The notes under the pieces: model-generated
What the model saw: the letters and a program-made list of their open reading frames with translations, nothing else
Told to the model about the DNA's origin: nothing
Databases searched by the model: none
Shown here: positions 37,139-45,735 of the stretch, one piece after another
Numbering within the stretch: position 1 is the first letter of the stretch
How the letters are laid out: every line of letters starts with the position of its first letter
Assembly (NCBI GenBank): GCA_016235455.1
Contig: JACRKZ010000072.1
Span: forward strand, 1-51,700
Length of the DNA stretch: 51,700 nt
Direction: 5' to 3'
From: Armatimonadota bacterium
Lineage (GTDB): Bacteria > Armatimonadota > UBA10988
Program-made: the position numbers and the translations under genes

Positions 37139-38103
37139 GCCAGCCTGTCCAACAGCCCGTGCTGCTGCGCGTGACCGACCTGGTCGTGGAGTACCCCGGC
37201 CGCGCCGGCGGGCCGCCGCTGCGCGCGGTCGACGGCATCAGCTTCGCCATCCCGCGCGGCCGCACGCTGGGCCTGGTGGGCGAGAGCGGCTGCGGCAAGA
37301 GCACCACGGGCCGGGCCATTCTGCGGCTCACGCCGACCGCGCGCGGCGCGGTGACGCTCGACGGCCGCGACGTGCTGGCCCTGCACGGCGGCGGCCTGTT
37401 CGAGCTGCGCCGACGCGCCCAGATCGTCTTCCAGGATCCGTTCAGCAGCCTGAACCCGCGGCTGACCGTGCTCTCGACGCTGGCCGAGCCGCTCCTGCTG
37501 CACCGCCGCGCCGCGCGGCGCGAAGTGCGCGACCGCGTGGCGGTGCTGCTCGAACAGGTGGGCCTGACGCCGGACATGATGCACCGCTACCCCAGCCAGT
37601 TCAGCGGCGGACAGCGCCAGCGCATCGGCATTGCGCGCGCCCTGGCGGTGGAGCCGGAGCTGCTCATCTGCGATGAGCCCGTCTCGGCGTTGGATGTGAC
37701 TGTGCAGGCGCAGATCGTCAACCTGCTGCGCGACCTGCAGGAGCAACTGGAGCTGACGCTGCTGTTCATCGCGCACGACCTGAGCGTGGTGCGACATATC
37801 AGCGACGAGGTGGCGGTGATGTACCTGGGCCGCATCGTCGAGCACGGCCCCGGCGACCGCGTCTACGAGACGCCGCGCCACCCCTACACGCAGGCGCTGC
37901 TCTCGGCGGTGCCCAAGCCCGACCCCGAGGCGCCGCGCGACCGCATCCTGCTCACGGGCGATGTACCCTCGCCCAGCGACGTGCCGAGCGGCTGCCGCTT
38001 CCATCCGCGCTGCCCACAAGTCTTCGGTCCCTGCGCCGAGGTCGACCCGCCGGTGGTCGATGGCGTGGCCTGCCATCTGATGGGCGAGAGTCAGTCGACG
38101 TAG
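37135..38103 (+). CDS. Peptide ABC transporter ATPase, OppF/DppF type
   Basis: This 322-residue ATPase has Walker A GESGCGKS, signature FSGGQRQR, Walker B LLICDEP and switch His in IAHD. The complete C-terminal oligopeptide-transporter domain carries Cys in GCRFHPRCP, GPC and VACH. The start is GTG at 37135, overlapping the preceding TGA (GTGA). With the shorter OppD-type ATPase it would form the nucleotide-binding pair of the importer. Its last 13 bases overlap a PIN-domain remnant on the other strand. Confidence 0.94.
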   Translation: MSQPVQQPVLLRVTDLVVEYPGRAGGPPLRAVDGISFAIPRGRTLGLVGESGCGKSTTGRAILRLTPTARGAVTLDGRDVLALHGGGLFELRRRAQIVFQDPFSSLNPRLTVLSTLAEPLLLHRRAARREVRDRVAVLLEQVGLTPDMMHRYPSQFSGGQRQRIGIARALAVEPELLICDEPVSALDVTVQAQIVNLLRDLQEQLELTLLFIAHDLSVVRHISDEVAVMYLGRIVEHGPGDRVYETPRHPYTQALLSAVPKPDPEAPRDRILLTGDVPSPSDVPSGCRFHPRCPQVFGPCAEVDPPVVDGVACHLMGESQST

Positions 38104-38261
38104 TCGCTGATCAGCCGCAACGACAAGCCTGCCACCTGGCACAGGCCCTTGTCGTTGGTCACAAAGGCATCGCCTCCGGCGACCGTCGCGGTCGCCACAT
38201 GGATCGCGTCGGGCGTCCTCAAGGACAGCACCTCAGCGCGCAGGCGAGCCGCTCTCGCCAT
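38091..38261 (-). pseudogene. PIN-domain (VapC-like) toxin remnant
   Basis: This 56-codon open frame encodes only the C-terminal half of a PIN domain. It has the DAIHVATA motif, the GGDAFVTNDKGL segment and a closing VAGLSLRLISDY, all typical of VapC ribonuclease toxins. The N-terminal part with the first catalytic acids is missing, and an in-frame stop lies a few codons upstream of the ATG. No antitoxin gene is next to it. It is a decayed toxin gene wedged between two plus-strand genes. Confidence 0.72.
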
Positions 38262-38337
38262 GGCTCGCCACCCTCAGTCATGTCCACTATAGCCTCGGCC
38301 GGCCGGCGCCGGAGTCCTCACCAAGCGGCACTCCGCG

Positions 38338-38343
38338 TATACT
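38338..38343 (+). promoter_or_regulatory. Candidate -10 element for the lyase-Cache gene
   Basis: TATACT lies 35 nt before the ATG at 38378. The -35 position at 17-nt spacing (38315-38320, TCCTCA) is weak. A GGAGG ribosome-binding site lies between. Confidence 0.4.
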
Positions 38344-38377
38344 GTGGGTGGCAAGTCTGTATCGGAGGACGTACCCC

Positions 38378-40225
38378 ATGTCGACGTTCCAGCTTCAGCC
38401 CGTACCCAGGCCCGCCTTCGCGCTGGCCGACGTCAAAGAGCCCCAGCTCTGCCGCGAGCAGTTCCCGTACACGCAAGTGCCGCGCATCCTGTTCGACGGC
38501 ACACTGCTCGCCCCGCAGCCGCCGGCGGACATCTGGATCACCGACACCAGCTTCCGTGACGGCCAACAGGCGCGCCCGCCCTACCGGCCAGAGCAGATCG
38601 TCGATCTGTACACACTGCTGCACCGCCTGGGCGGACCGCAGGGGCTGATCCGGCAGTGCGAGTTCTTTGTCTACAGCAAGCGCGACCGCGAGGCACTCGA
38701 AGGCTGCCAGGCGCTGGGCTATGAGTTCCCCCAGATCACCGGCTGGATCCGTGCCAACGCCGAGGACTTCAAGCTGGTCAAGGCGCTGGGTCTGCGCGAG
38801 ACCGGCATCCTCACCTCGGTCTCCGACTACCACCTCTTCCTCAAGCTCAAGAAGAGCCGTGCGAAGGCCATGGACGAGTACCTGGGCATCGTGAAGTCCG
38901 CGCTGGACGAGGGCATCGTGCCGCGCTGCCACTTCGAAGACATCACCCGCGCGGACATCTACGGCTTCTGCCTGCCGTTCGCCGAGGAACTGCTGCGCTT
39001 GTCGCAAGAGAGCGGCATCCCCATCAAGGTGCGGCTGTGCGACACGCTGGGCTACGGCGTCTCTTACCAGGGCGCGGCCCTGCCGCGCAGTGTGCCCCGC
39101 CTGGCGCACGCCTTCTGCCGCGAGCTGGGCTTCCCGTCGGAGCGGCTGGAGTGGCACGGCCACAACGACTTCCACCATGTCCACGGCAATGCCGCCTCGG
39201 CCTGGCTGTACGGCATCTCGGCGCTTAACGCCTCGCTGCTCGGCTTCGGCGAGCGCTGCGGCAACCCGCCGCTGGAGGCCGCCGTCATCGAGTATCTGCA
39301 GCTCACCGGCAACAGCGAGGGCATCGACACGCGGGTCATCACCGAGATCGCCGACTACCTGCGCGCCAACGTCCATGCCGAGATCGCCAGCAACTACCCG
39401 TTCGTCGGCTCGGAGTTCAACACCACGCGCGCCGGCATCCACGCCGACGGCATCCTCAAGAACCCCGAGATCTACAACATCTTCGACACCGGCCTGATCC
39501 TCGGTCGGCCGTTGGTCGTCGGCGTCACCGATAAGTCGGGTATGGCCGGCATCGCCCACTGGCTCAACGAGTACGCCTCGGAGTTCGCCGGCACGCGCGT
39601 CGAGCCGATCAGCAAGCGACACCCCGGCGTCCGCCGCATCTACGACTGGATCATGGACCAGTATGCCCAGGGCCGCACCACGTCCATCTCACCCGCCGAA
39701 ATGATCGCCCAGACCAAGCGCCATCTGCCCGAGGTCATCGAGAGCGACTTCCAGCGCACCAAGCAGGACGTCATGTCCAAGGCCCGCCTGCTGGCCGACC
39801 GCATCGCCAAGAGCGCCGAGGCCCAGACGATGGCGGCGGAGCACATCCGCCCGTTGCTCAAACAGGTGGTGCGCTCCGAAGCCACCGTCCAGTTCGTGGT
39901 GGTGGTTGACCTGGACGGCAACCGCGTCTCGCACTACCAGACCCAGCCCGACGACGCCAGCCGCTATCGGCCCCTGCTGGCCGAGAACTTCGCCAGTCAC
40001 GACTGGTTCGCCAGCGTCAAATCCAGCGGCGAGCCGTTCATCTCCGACCTCTACGTCTCCAAGTTCACCGGCGAGATGACCATGACCATCGCGCACCCGG
40101 TCCACAACCTGGCGGGTGAGGTGGTTGGCATTATCGATGTGGACTTCGATTTCGCCGAGCTGACCAAGCTGCTATCGTTCCTGCCCGAGGACATCCTGGC
40201 GGCCGAATCACCCTATCGTGTGTGA
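38378..40225 (+). CDS. DRE-TIM metallolyase (isopropylmalate/homocitrate-synthase-like) fused to a Cache/PDC sensor domain
   Basis: This is a 615-residue protein. Residues 40-430 are an HMGL-like barrel: DTSFRDGQQ at 56-64 (catalytic Arg60, metal Asp61), HGHND at 260-264 and LGFGERCGNPPLEA. Such enzymes condense acetyl-CoA with 2-oxo acids or cleave related acids; related LeuA-like proteins exist in spirochaetes and clostridia. A helical linker follows (about 440-500). Residues 500-600 form a Cache/PDC-type sensor: VVVVDLDGNRVSHY, WFASVKSSGEPFISDLYVSKFTGEMTMTIAHPV and GEVVGIIDVDFDFAELTKL. No signal peptide or membrane helix is seen. The ATG at 38378 follows GGAGG. The substrate is unknown, and no other leucine or lysine synthesis gene is nearby. 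Confidence 0.87.
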   Translation: MSTFQLQPVPRPAFALADVKEPQLCREQFPYTQVPRILFDGTLLAPQPPADIWITDTSFRDGQQARPPYRPEQIVDLYTLLHRLGGPQGLIRQCEFFVYSKRDREALEGCQALGYEFPQITGWIRANAEDFKLVKALGLRETGILTSVSDYHLFLKLKKSRAKAMDEYLGIVKSALDEGIVPRCHFEDITRADIYGFCLPFAEELLRLSQESGIPIKVRLCDTLGYGVSYQGAALPRSVPRLAHAFCRELGFPSERLEWHGHNDFHHVHGNAASAWLYGISALNASLLGFGERCGNPPLEAAVIEYLQLTGNSEGIDTRVITEIADYLRANVHAEIASNYPFVGSEFNTTRAGIHADGILKNPEIYNIFDTGLILGRPLVVGVTDKSGMAGIAHWLNEYASEFAGTRVEPISKRHPGVRRIYDWIMDQYAQGRTTSISPAEMIAQTKRHLPEVIESDFQRTKQDVMSKARLLADRIAKSAEAQTMAAEHIRPLLKQVVRSEATVQFVVVVDLDGNRVSHYQTQPDDASRYRPLLAENFASHDWFASVKSSGEPFISDLYVSKFTGEMTMTIAHPVHNLAGEVVGIIDVDFDFAELTKLLSFLPEDILAAESPYRV

Positions 40226-40272
40226 ACCCGACGCGCCGCGGATCCGGGCGCAGTATGAATGGGTCGGATGAC

Positions 40273-40295
40273 CGGCAGGCCGTCTGCCGACGGCC
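40273..40295 (+). other. Two mutually exclusive hairpins in the mrp leader
   Basis: CGGCAG (40273-40278) can pair with CTGCCG (40284-40289), or GGCCGTC (40278-40284) can pair with GACGGCC (40289-40295). The two overlap and cannot form together. They lie about 20-40 nt before the mrp ATG, just upstream of AAAGGA. They may be a terminator of the previous gene or a leader switch. Confidence 0.4.
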
Positions 40296-40315
40296 CGAAA
40301 GGACAACGGTAGCTT

Positions 40316-41437
40316 ATGTTTGGCCGCAAGGGACTGACCGAGAACCAGGTGCGCGAGGCGCTCAAGGCGATCATCGATCCTGATCTGCACCGCGACATCG
40401 TCTCGCTGGGGTTCGTCAAGCAGATCGCGCTCGACGGCACCAAGATCGCGGTGACCATCGAGTTGACCACGCCCGCCTGTCCGATGAAGGACCGCATGAG
40501 GCGTCAAGCGGAGGAGATCCTCGCCGGCCTGCCCGGCATCGAGACCGTTGAGGTGACCATGACCGCGCAAGTGCGCCGCGGTCCCACCGGCGGCGCCAAC
40601 GTCCCCGGCCAGCCGCAGGTCGACCCGATTCCCGGCGTGGCCAACACCATCGCCGTCACCAGCGGCAAGGGTGGCGTGGGCAAGTCCACCGTGGCCGTCA
40701 ACCTGGCCGTCGCGCTGCGCCTGTCGGGCGCCCGCGTCGGCCTGCTCGATGCCGACGTCTATGGCCCGTCCATCCCCACCATGTTTGGCGTGCCGGCCGA
40801 AGAGAAGCCCCACACCACCGCGGGCGACCTGATCTCGCCCGTCGAGCGCGACGGGCTCAAGCTCATGTCCATCGGCTTCCTCGTCGACCGCGATGCCGCA
40901 ATGATCATGCGCGGACCGATGCTCTCCAAGTACGTGCAGGAAGCCCTGGCGCGCGTCGACTGGGGCGAGCTCGACTACCTGGTCATCGACATGCCGCCTG
41001 GGACGGGCGATGTGCAGCTCACGCTGTCGCAGACCATTCCGCTGACGGGTGCCGTCGTGGTGACCACGCCCCAGCGCGTGGCGCTGGCCGATGTGCGCCG
41101 CGCGGTGACCATGTGCCAGAAGCTGAATGTGACCGTGCTCGGCCTGGTGGAGAACATGAGCGACCCCATTGGCCCGGACGGCCAGCCGATCCCCATGTTT
41201 GGGCGAGGCGGCGGCCAGGCTGCCGCGGCTGAGTGGGGCCTGCCCTTCCTGGGCACCGTGCCACTCGACGGGCTGGTGCCAGCCTCCGGCGACAGCGGCC
41301 AGCCCATCGTGGCCGCGCAGCCCGGCTCGCCAGCAGCGTTGGCCTGCACGGCCATCGCCGGCGCGATCGCGGCGCGCGTCTCCACGCTCGCCATGGGCGA
41401 GGCCGCACCGCAGCCGCAGGTGCGCATGCTGGACTAG
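40316..41437 (+). CDS. Mrp/ApbC family P-loop ATPase without the CxxC motif
   Basis: This 373-residue protein has an N-terminal MIP18/DUF59 domain (1-90, with PACPMKDRM) and a deviant-Walker ATPase (VTSGKGGVGKSTVAVNLA, DADVYGPSIP, DMPPGTGD). Family members carry and pass on 4Fe-4S clusters. The C-terminal segment normally reads NMS...CxxC; here it is NMSDPIGPDGQPIPMFG, so the two bridging cysteines are absent. Otherwise the length is normal. The ATG at 40316 is preceded by AAAGGA. Its stop shares CTAG with the convergent GNAT gene. Confidence 0.93.
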   Translation: MFGRKGLTENQVREALKAIIDPDLHRDIVSLGFVKQIALDGTKIAVTIELTTPACPMKDRMRRQAEEILAGLPGIETVEVTMTAQVRRGPTGGANVPGQPQVDPIPGVANTIAVTSGKGGVGKSTVAVNLAVALRLSGARVGLLDADVYGPSIPTMFGVPAEEKPHTTAGDLISPVERDGLKLMSIGFLVDRDAAMIMRGPMLSKYVQEALARVDWGELDYLVIDMPPGTGDVQLTLSQTIPLTGAVVVTTPQRVALADVRRAVTMCQKLNVTVLGLVENMSDPIGPDGQPIPMFGRGGGQAAAAEWGLPFLGTVPLDGLVPASGDSGQPIVAAQPGSPAALACTAIAGAIAARVSTLAMGEAAPQPQVRMLD

Positions 41438-41964
41438 GCTTGCTCGTCGCTGGTCAGGCGGCGCATGAGGATGCGGTACTCAGCAAACCCCATGCGCCGC
41501 CAGAAGGCCCGGCCAGCATCGTTGTGGGCCATCACGCCCAGGTTGACATCGGCCACGCCCCGCGAGCGGAACCAGGCCATGGCCGCCCCCACCAGCGCCG
41601 AACCCACGCCCCCGCGGCGATGCGTCTCGGCCACGTACAGGTCGACCAACGTCGCGCTGCCCGTCGCTTTGGGCGGTCTCCGACGGCTCGGCAGCCACGA
41701 CGGCCCGCTCGGCCGAGTCGCTTCTGAATGTAACCTCAAACTGACAAAGCCCACAGCCGCGCCGCCGCCTTCGCGTGCCAGGAGCACATGGGCAAGAGGA
41801 TCGCGCAAGAGCTCCTGGTACACGCCTTCGTAGTTTCGGGGCGGCAAAGGGCGGTATCTGGGGTCAAAAGGCACATGGAACAGCAGATGCTCGTGGTGCA
41901 GCCGTGCCAAGTCGCGAACGTCGGAATCATCGGCCACCGCAACATGGATGTTAACAGCGCCCAC
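41434..41964 (-). CDS. GNAT-family N-acetyltransferase
   Basis: This 176-residue acetyl-CoA-dependent transferase shows the GNAT core: VDLYVAETHRRGGVGSALVGAAMAWF carries the motif A R/Q-x-x-G-x-G/A loop (RRGGVGSAL), followed by NLGVMAHNDAGRAFWRRMGFAEY (motif B). The start is GTG at 41964, preceded by AAGGAG at 7 nt; the frame continues 13 codons upstream without a ribosome-binding site. The substrate cannot be assigned. It converges on mrp and diverges from the SirB1-like gene. Confidence 0.87.
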   Translation of the reverse strand: MGAVNIHVAVADDSDVRDLARLHHEHLLFHVPFDPRYRPLPPRNYEGVYQELLRDPLAHVLLAREGGGAAVGFVSLRLHSEATRPSGPSWLPSRRRPPKATGSATLVDLYVAETHRRGGVGSALVGAAMAWFRSRGVADVNLGVMAHNDAGRAFWRRMGFAEYRILMRRLTSDEQA

Positions 41965-42087
41965 TGTGCCGCTCCTTGACACTACTCTCTTCGGGCCAGA
42001 CACTGCAGATAGGCCGGTGCCCGGATAGCTCTGACAGATGCTCTGGTCAAGCGTTGCAGCGACCGGCCAGACGCAAGGTAGGCTGCG

Positions 42088-42972
42088 ATGTCAACGGTAG
42101 AAGCACGAGACGTCATTCTCCGTGAAGCCGCGCGTTGTCACCCGCGGTTCGCGGCTGAGGCGATGGCTGACGCGCCCGACCTGCTCCGCCTGTGCACCCT
42201 CGCGGCCGAAGGCCTGGCGCCCGTCGACCTCGATGGCGCGGACCGGCAGATCGGCTTTCTGGCGTATCTGGTGGGCCAGGCGTGCGAGGCCGATACGGCG
42301 CCGGCGCGGGTCGCCGCGCTGCGCCGCGTGCTGGCCGAAGAGGAAGGCTTCGCCGGGCCCATCGGCGATATCGATGGCGAGGTGGATGACCCGCGCCACC
42401 TGCTGTTGCCCCACGTGGTCGCCGACCGGCGCGGCTTGCCCATCGCGCTGGCGACTGTCTACCTGGCCGTGGCCCAACGCCTGGGCTGGCCCATCGAGGG
42501 TCTGGACTTCCCCACCCACTTTCTGCTGCGCGACACGGGCGCCGAGGGCATCCTCATCCTTGACCCGTGCAACCCTGGCGTCTCGCTCGACCGCGAGGAC
42601 TGTCGGCAGCTGCTGCGCCCGGCCTTCGGCCGCCTGCCCGAGGCCGCCTTCGACCGCTTCTGCGACATGCGGCTGGCCGCCGTCGTCACACCGCGCATCA
42701 TCGCCGCGCGCATGCTCAAGCAGCTCGAGGGCAGCTACCTGCGCCGCGAGATGTACGACGAAGTGCGCCTGACCATCCAGAAGCTGCTGCTGCTCGACCA
42801 GGCCGCCATCGCCGAGATGCGCGACCTGGGCGAGATCCACCACATGCTCGGCGAGCACCGGCAAGCGCTGACCTGCCTGCGGCTGTACCTGGACGAGGCG
42901 CCCTACGCGGCCGACCGCGTTCTGGTGCAGCGGGTGGTGCGGCAGATCGAGCAGCAAGTCAGCGGCGCCTGA
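42088..42972 (+). CDS. SirB1-like transglutaminase-family protein (UPF0162)
   Basis: This 294-residue protein has the SirB1_N/transglutaminase-like core: IGFLAYLVGQACEADTA, then the conserved RRGLPIALATVYLAVAQRLGWPIEGLDFPTHFLLR and ILDPCNPG. A C-terminal TPR-like region follows (about 235-290, EIHHMLGEHRQALTCLRLYLD). The biochemical role is not established. The gene lies 38 bp upstream of mtnA on the same strand and likely shares its transcript. Confidence 0.87.
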   Translation: MSTVEARDVILREAARCHPRFAAEAMADAPDLLRLCTLAAEGLAPVDLDGADRQIGFLAYLVGQACEADTAPARVAALRRVLAEEEGFAGPIGDIDGEVDDPRHLLLPHVVADRRGLPIALATVYLAVAQRLGWPIEGLDFPTHFLLRDTGAEGILILDPCNPGVSLDREDCRQLLRPAFGRLPEAAFDRFCDMRLAAVVTPRIIAARMLKQLEGSYLRREMYDEVRLTIQKLLLLDQAAIAEMRDLGEIHHMLGEHRQALTCLRLYLDEAPYAADRVLVQRVVRQIEQQVSGA

Positions 42973-43010
42973 GCCAGCCGTGGTAGCATGAGGTCAGCGA
43001 GGCGGCTCCC

Positions 43011-44039
<1,029 letters not shown>

Positions 44040-44053
44040 CGTCGGGGACGCGT

Positions 44054-44059
44054 TACAAT
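44054..44059 (+). promoter_or_regulatory. Candidate -10 element for the HtrA-type gene
   Basis: TACAAT lies 38 nt before the ATG at 44097. The -35 position at 17-nt spacing is weak. It is the first gap after mtnA, so the protease gene probably starts its own transcript. Confidence 0.4.
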
Positions 44060-44096
44060 CACTGTAGGTCGAGACACTCAGACCACGAGGTGTGAG

Positions 44097-45284
44097 ATGG
44101 GCAGGTTCAATCGACGCGATCTTTTCGCGGGCTTGGTGATCGTCTTCCTGGTGGGCGTGCTGGCAGGCAAGCAGTGGTCCGATACGCGCCGGTCGTCGAC
44201 CGCCGCGGCCGTGCGCGAAGGCCAGAACGTCGCGCCGCCGACAGCCAAGGGCGATGCATCCGAACTGCGCCGCTCCAGCGACACGTTCGCGCGCATCGCC
44301 GAATCCGCCACGCCGGCGGTGGTGAACATCAACTCCACGCGCATCACCCGGGGCCGCAAGCTGCGCGACCCGTACATGCAGTGGTTCTTTGGCGACCAAC
44401 AGCAGCAGGATCGCACCTCGCAGAGCCTGGGCTCGGGCGTGATCGTCGACCCGGACGGCATCGTGGTCACCAACAACCATAACATCGCCGCCTCCGGCGC
44501 TGACCAGGTGGAAGTGCAGGTCTCGCTGGCCAACGGCAGGGATTTCCCGGCCAAGGTCATCGGCGCCGACCCCGACTCCGATATCGCCGTGCTCAAGATC
44601 GATGCCAAGAACCTGCCGTTCGTGGCCTGGGGGCAGTCCACTCAACTGCGCGTCGGCGACTGGGTGGTGGCCATCGGCAACCCCTACGGACTGAGCCAGA
44701 CCGTCACTGCCGGCATCGTCTCGGCCAAGGGCCGGCGCGACCTCGGCGTCAGCCAGTTTGAGGAGTTCATCCAGACCGACGCCGCCATCAACCCCGGCAA
44801 CTCGGGCGGCGCGCTGCTCGATGTCGACGGCCGGCTGGTCGGCATCAACACCGCCATCTTCACCGAGTCCGGCGGCTACCAGGGCCTCGGCTTCGCCATT
44901 CCGGCCGAGGTGGCCCAGGCCAACGCCGAGCAGATCCTGCGCACGGGCAAGGTGGTCCGGGGCTGGATCGGCGTGGTCAGCCGCCAACTCACGCGCAACA
45001 TCGCCACCCAACTCGGCCTGGCCACCACCGAGGGCGCGCTGCTGATTCAGTTCTACCAGAACCAACCCGCCGCTGGCGCCGGCCTGCAGCGCGGCGACGT
45101 GGTCACCGCGGTCGAAGGCAAGCCGGTCAAGACGCCCGGCGACCTGCGCACCCTCATCGCCGCGACCAAGCCCGGCACCGAGATCAAGCTCAGCATCGTG
45201 CGCGGCGGCCAGACCACCAGCCTCAAGCTGCGCACGGTCCAGCGCCCGGTCTCGCCCGACGGCGAGCCCTTGCCCGGCACCTAG
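44097..45284 (+). CDS. HtrA/DegQ-type serine protease, membrane-anchored
   Basis: This is a 395-residue periplasmic quality-control protease. An uncleaved N-terminal helix (about 9-24, LFAGLVIVFLVGVLAGK) anchors it. The trypsin-like domain has the triad H128 (VVTNNHNI), D162 (DSDIAVLKI) and S236 (GNSGGAL). One PDZ domain follows (about 290-380, ARNIATQLGL then GLQRGDVVTAVEGKPVKT). With one PDZ it is nearer DegS/HtrA of Gram-positive type than to two-PDZ DegP. CACGAGG precedes the ATG at 44097. Confidence 0.95.
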   Translation: MGRFNRRDLFAGLVIVFLVGVLAGKQWSDTRRSSTAAAVREGQNVAPPTAKGDASELRRSSDTFARIAESATPAVVNINSTRITRGRKLRDPYMQWFFGDQQQQDRTSQSLGSGVIVDPDGIVVTNNHNIAASGADQVEVQVSLANGRDFPAKVIGADPDSDIAVLKIDAKNLPFVAWGQSTQLRVGDWVVAIGNPYGLSQTVTAGIVSAKGRRDLGVSQFEEFIQTDAAINPGNSGGALLDVDGRLVGINTAIFTESGGYQGLGFAIPAEVAQANAEQILRTGKVVRGWIGVVSRQLTRNIATQLGLATTEGALLIQFYQNQPAAGAGLQRGDVVTAVEGKPVKTPGDLRTLIAATKPGTEIKLSIVRGGQTTSLKLRTVQRPVSPDGEPLPGT

Positions 45285-45299
45285 AGCCACGGAGGACCC

Positions 45300-45728
45300 A
45301 TGGAGACCGAGACCACGCCAACCAACGCCCTGCCGCCCACCGAGGCGCCCGGCGAGCTGTGGCTGCTGACGGCCGACGGTTGGGCCAAGCTGGGCGACGC
45401 CGCTGTAATGCAAGCCCGCTGGACCAACGCGCTGGAGCTCAAGGGCGCCCTGGCCATCCCCGATGGCCTGCAGAACCGTTGGGTGTGGCTGGCCCACGAG
45501 GGACACATCTACCGAGCCACCTACCTGTCACACGTGGGCAACAACGGGGTGACCGAGGTCAGCCTGAAGATCGACGCCACGCTGACGCCCCAGCAGTACG
45601 CGCAGTTGCCCGCCACGATGGCCACCGACAGCTGCCCCACCGCCGACCAGTTGCGCCGGCAACGGTTCGGCGGCGAGTACCACAGCTATCGGCGCATGTT
45701 TGCCGAGCATGGCGTGCGGTTGGTCTAG
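45300..45728 (+). CDS. Small soluble protein, unknown function
   Basis: This 142-residue protein has no signal, membrane or enzyme motif. It has short beta strands around ELWLLTADGWAKLGDAAVM and RWVWLAHEGHIYRATYLSHVG and a charged C-terminus (RRQRFGGEYHSYRRMFAEHGVRLV). I do not recognise a family. GGAGG is 4 nt before the ATG, and it follows the protease gene by 15 nt, so the two are probably cotranscribed. It ends 7 bp from a convergent gene. Confidence 0.65.
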   Translation: METETTPTNALPPTEAPGELWLLTADGWAKLGDAAVMQARWTNALELKGALAIPDGLQNRWVWLAHEGHIYRATYLSHVGNNGVTEVSLKIDATLTPQQYAQLPATMATDSCPTADQLRRQRFGGEYHSYRRMFAEHGVRLV

Positions 45729-45735
45729 GCGCGGG

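Noticed and set aside
38378..40225. Assignment as 2-isopropylmalate synthase (leuA)
   Set aside because: The catalytic motifs are shared across DRE-TIM enzymes, the C-terminal LeuA allosteric domain is replaced by a Cache-like domain, and no leuBCD genes are near.
41976..42004. TTGACA upstream of the SirB1-like gene as its promoter
   Set aside because: At 17-18 nt spacing the -10 positions read GACACT or ACACTG, too weak to call.
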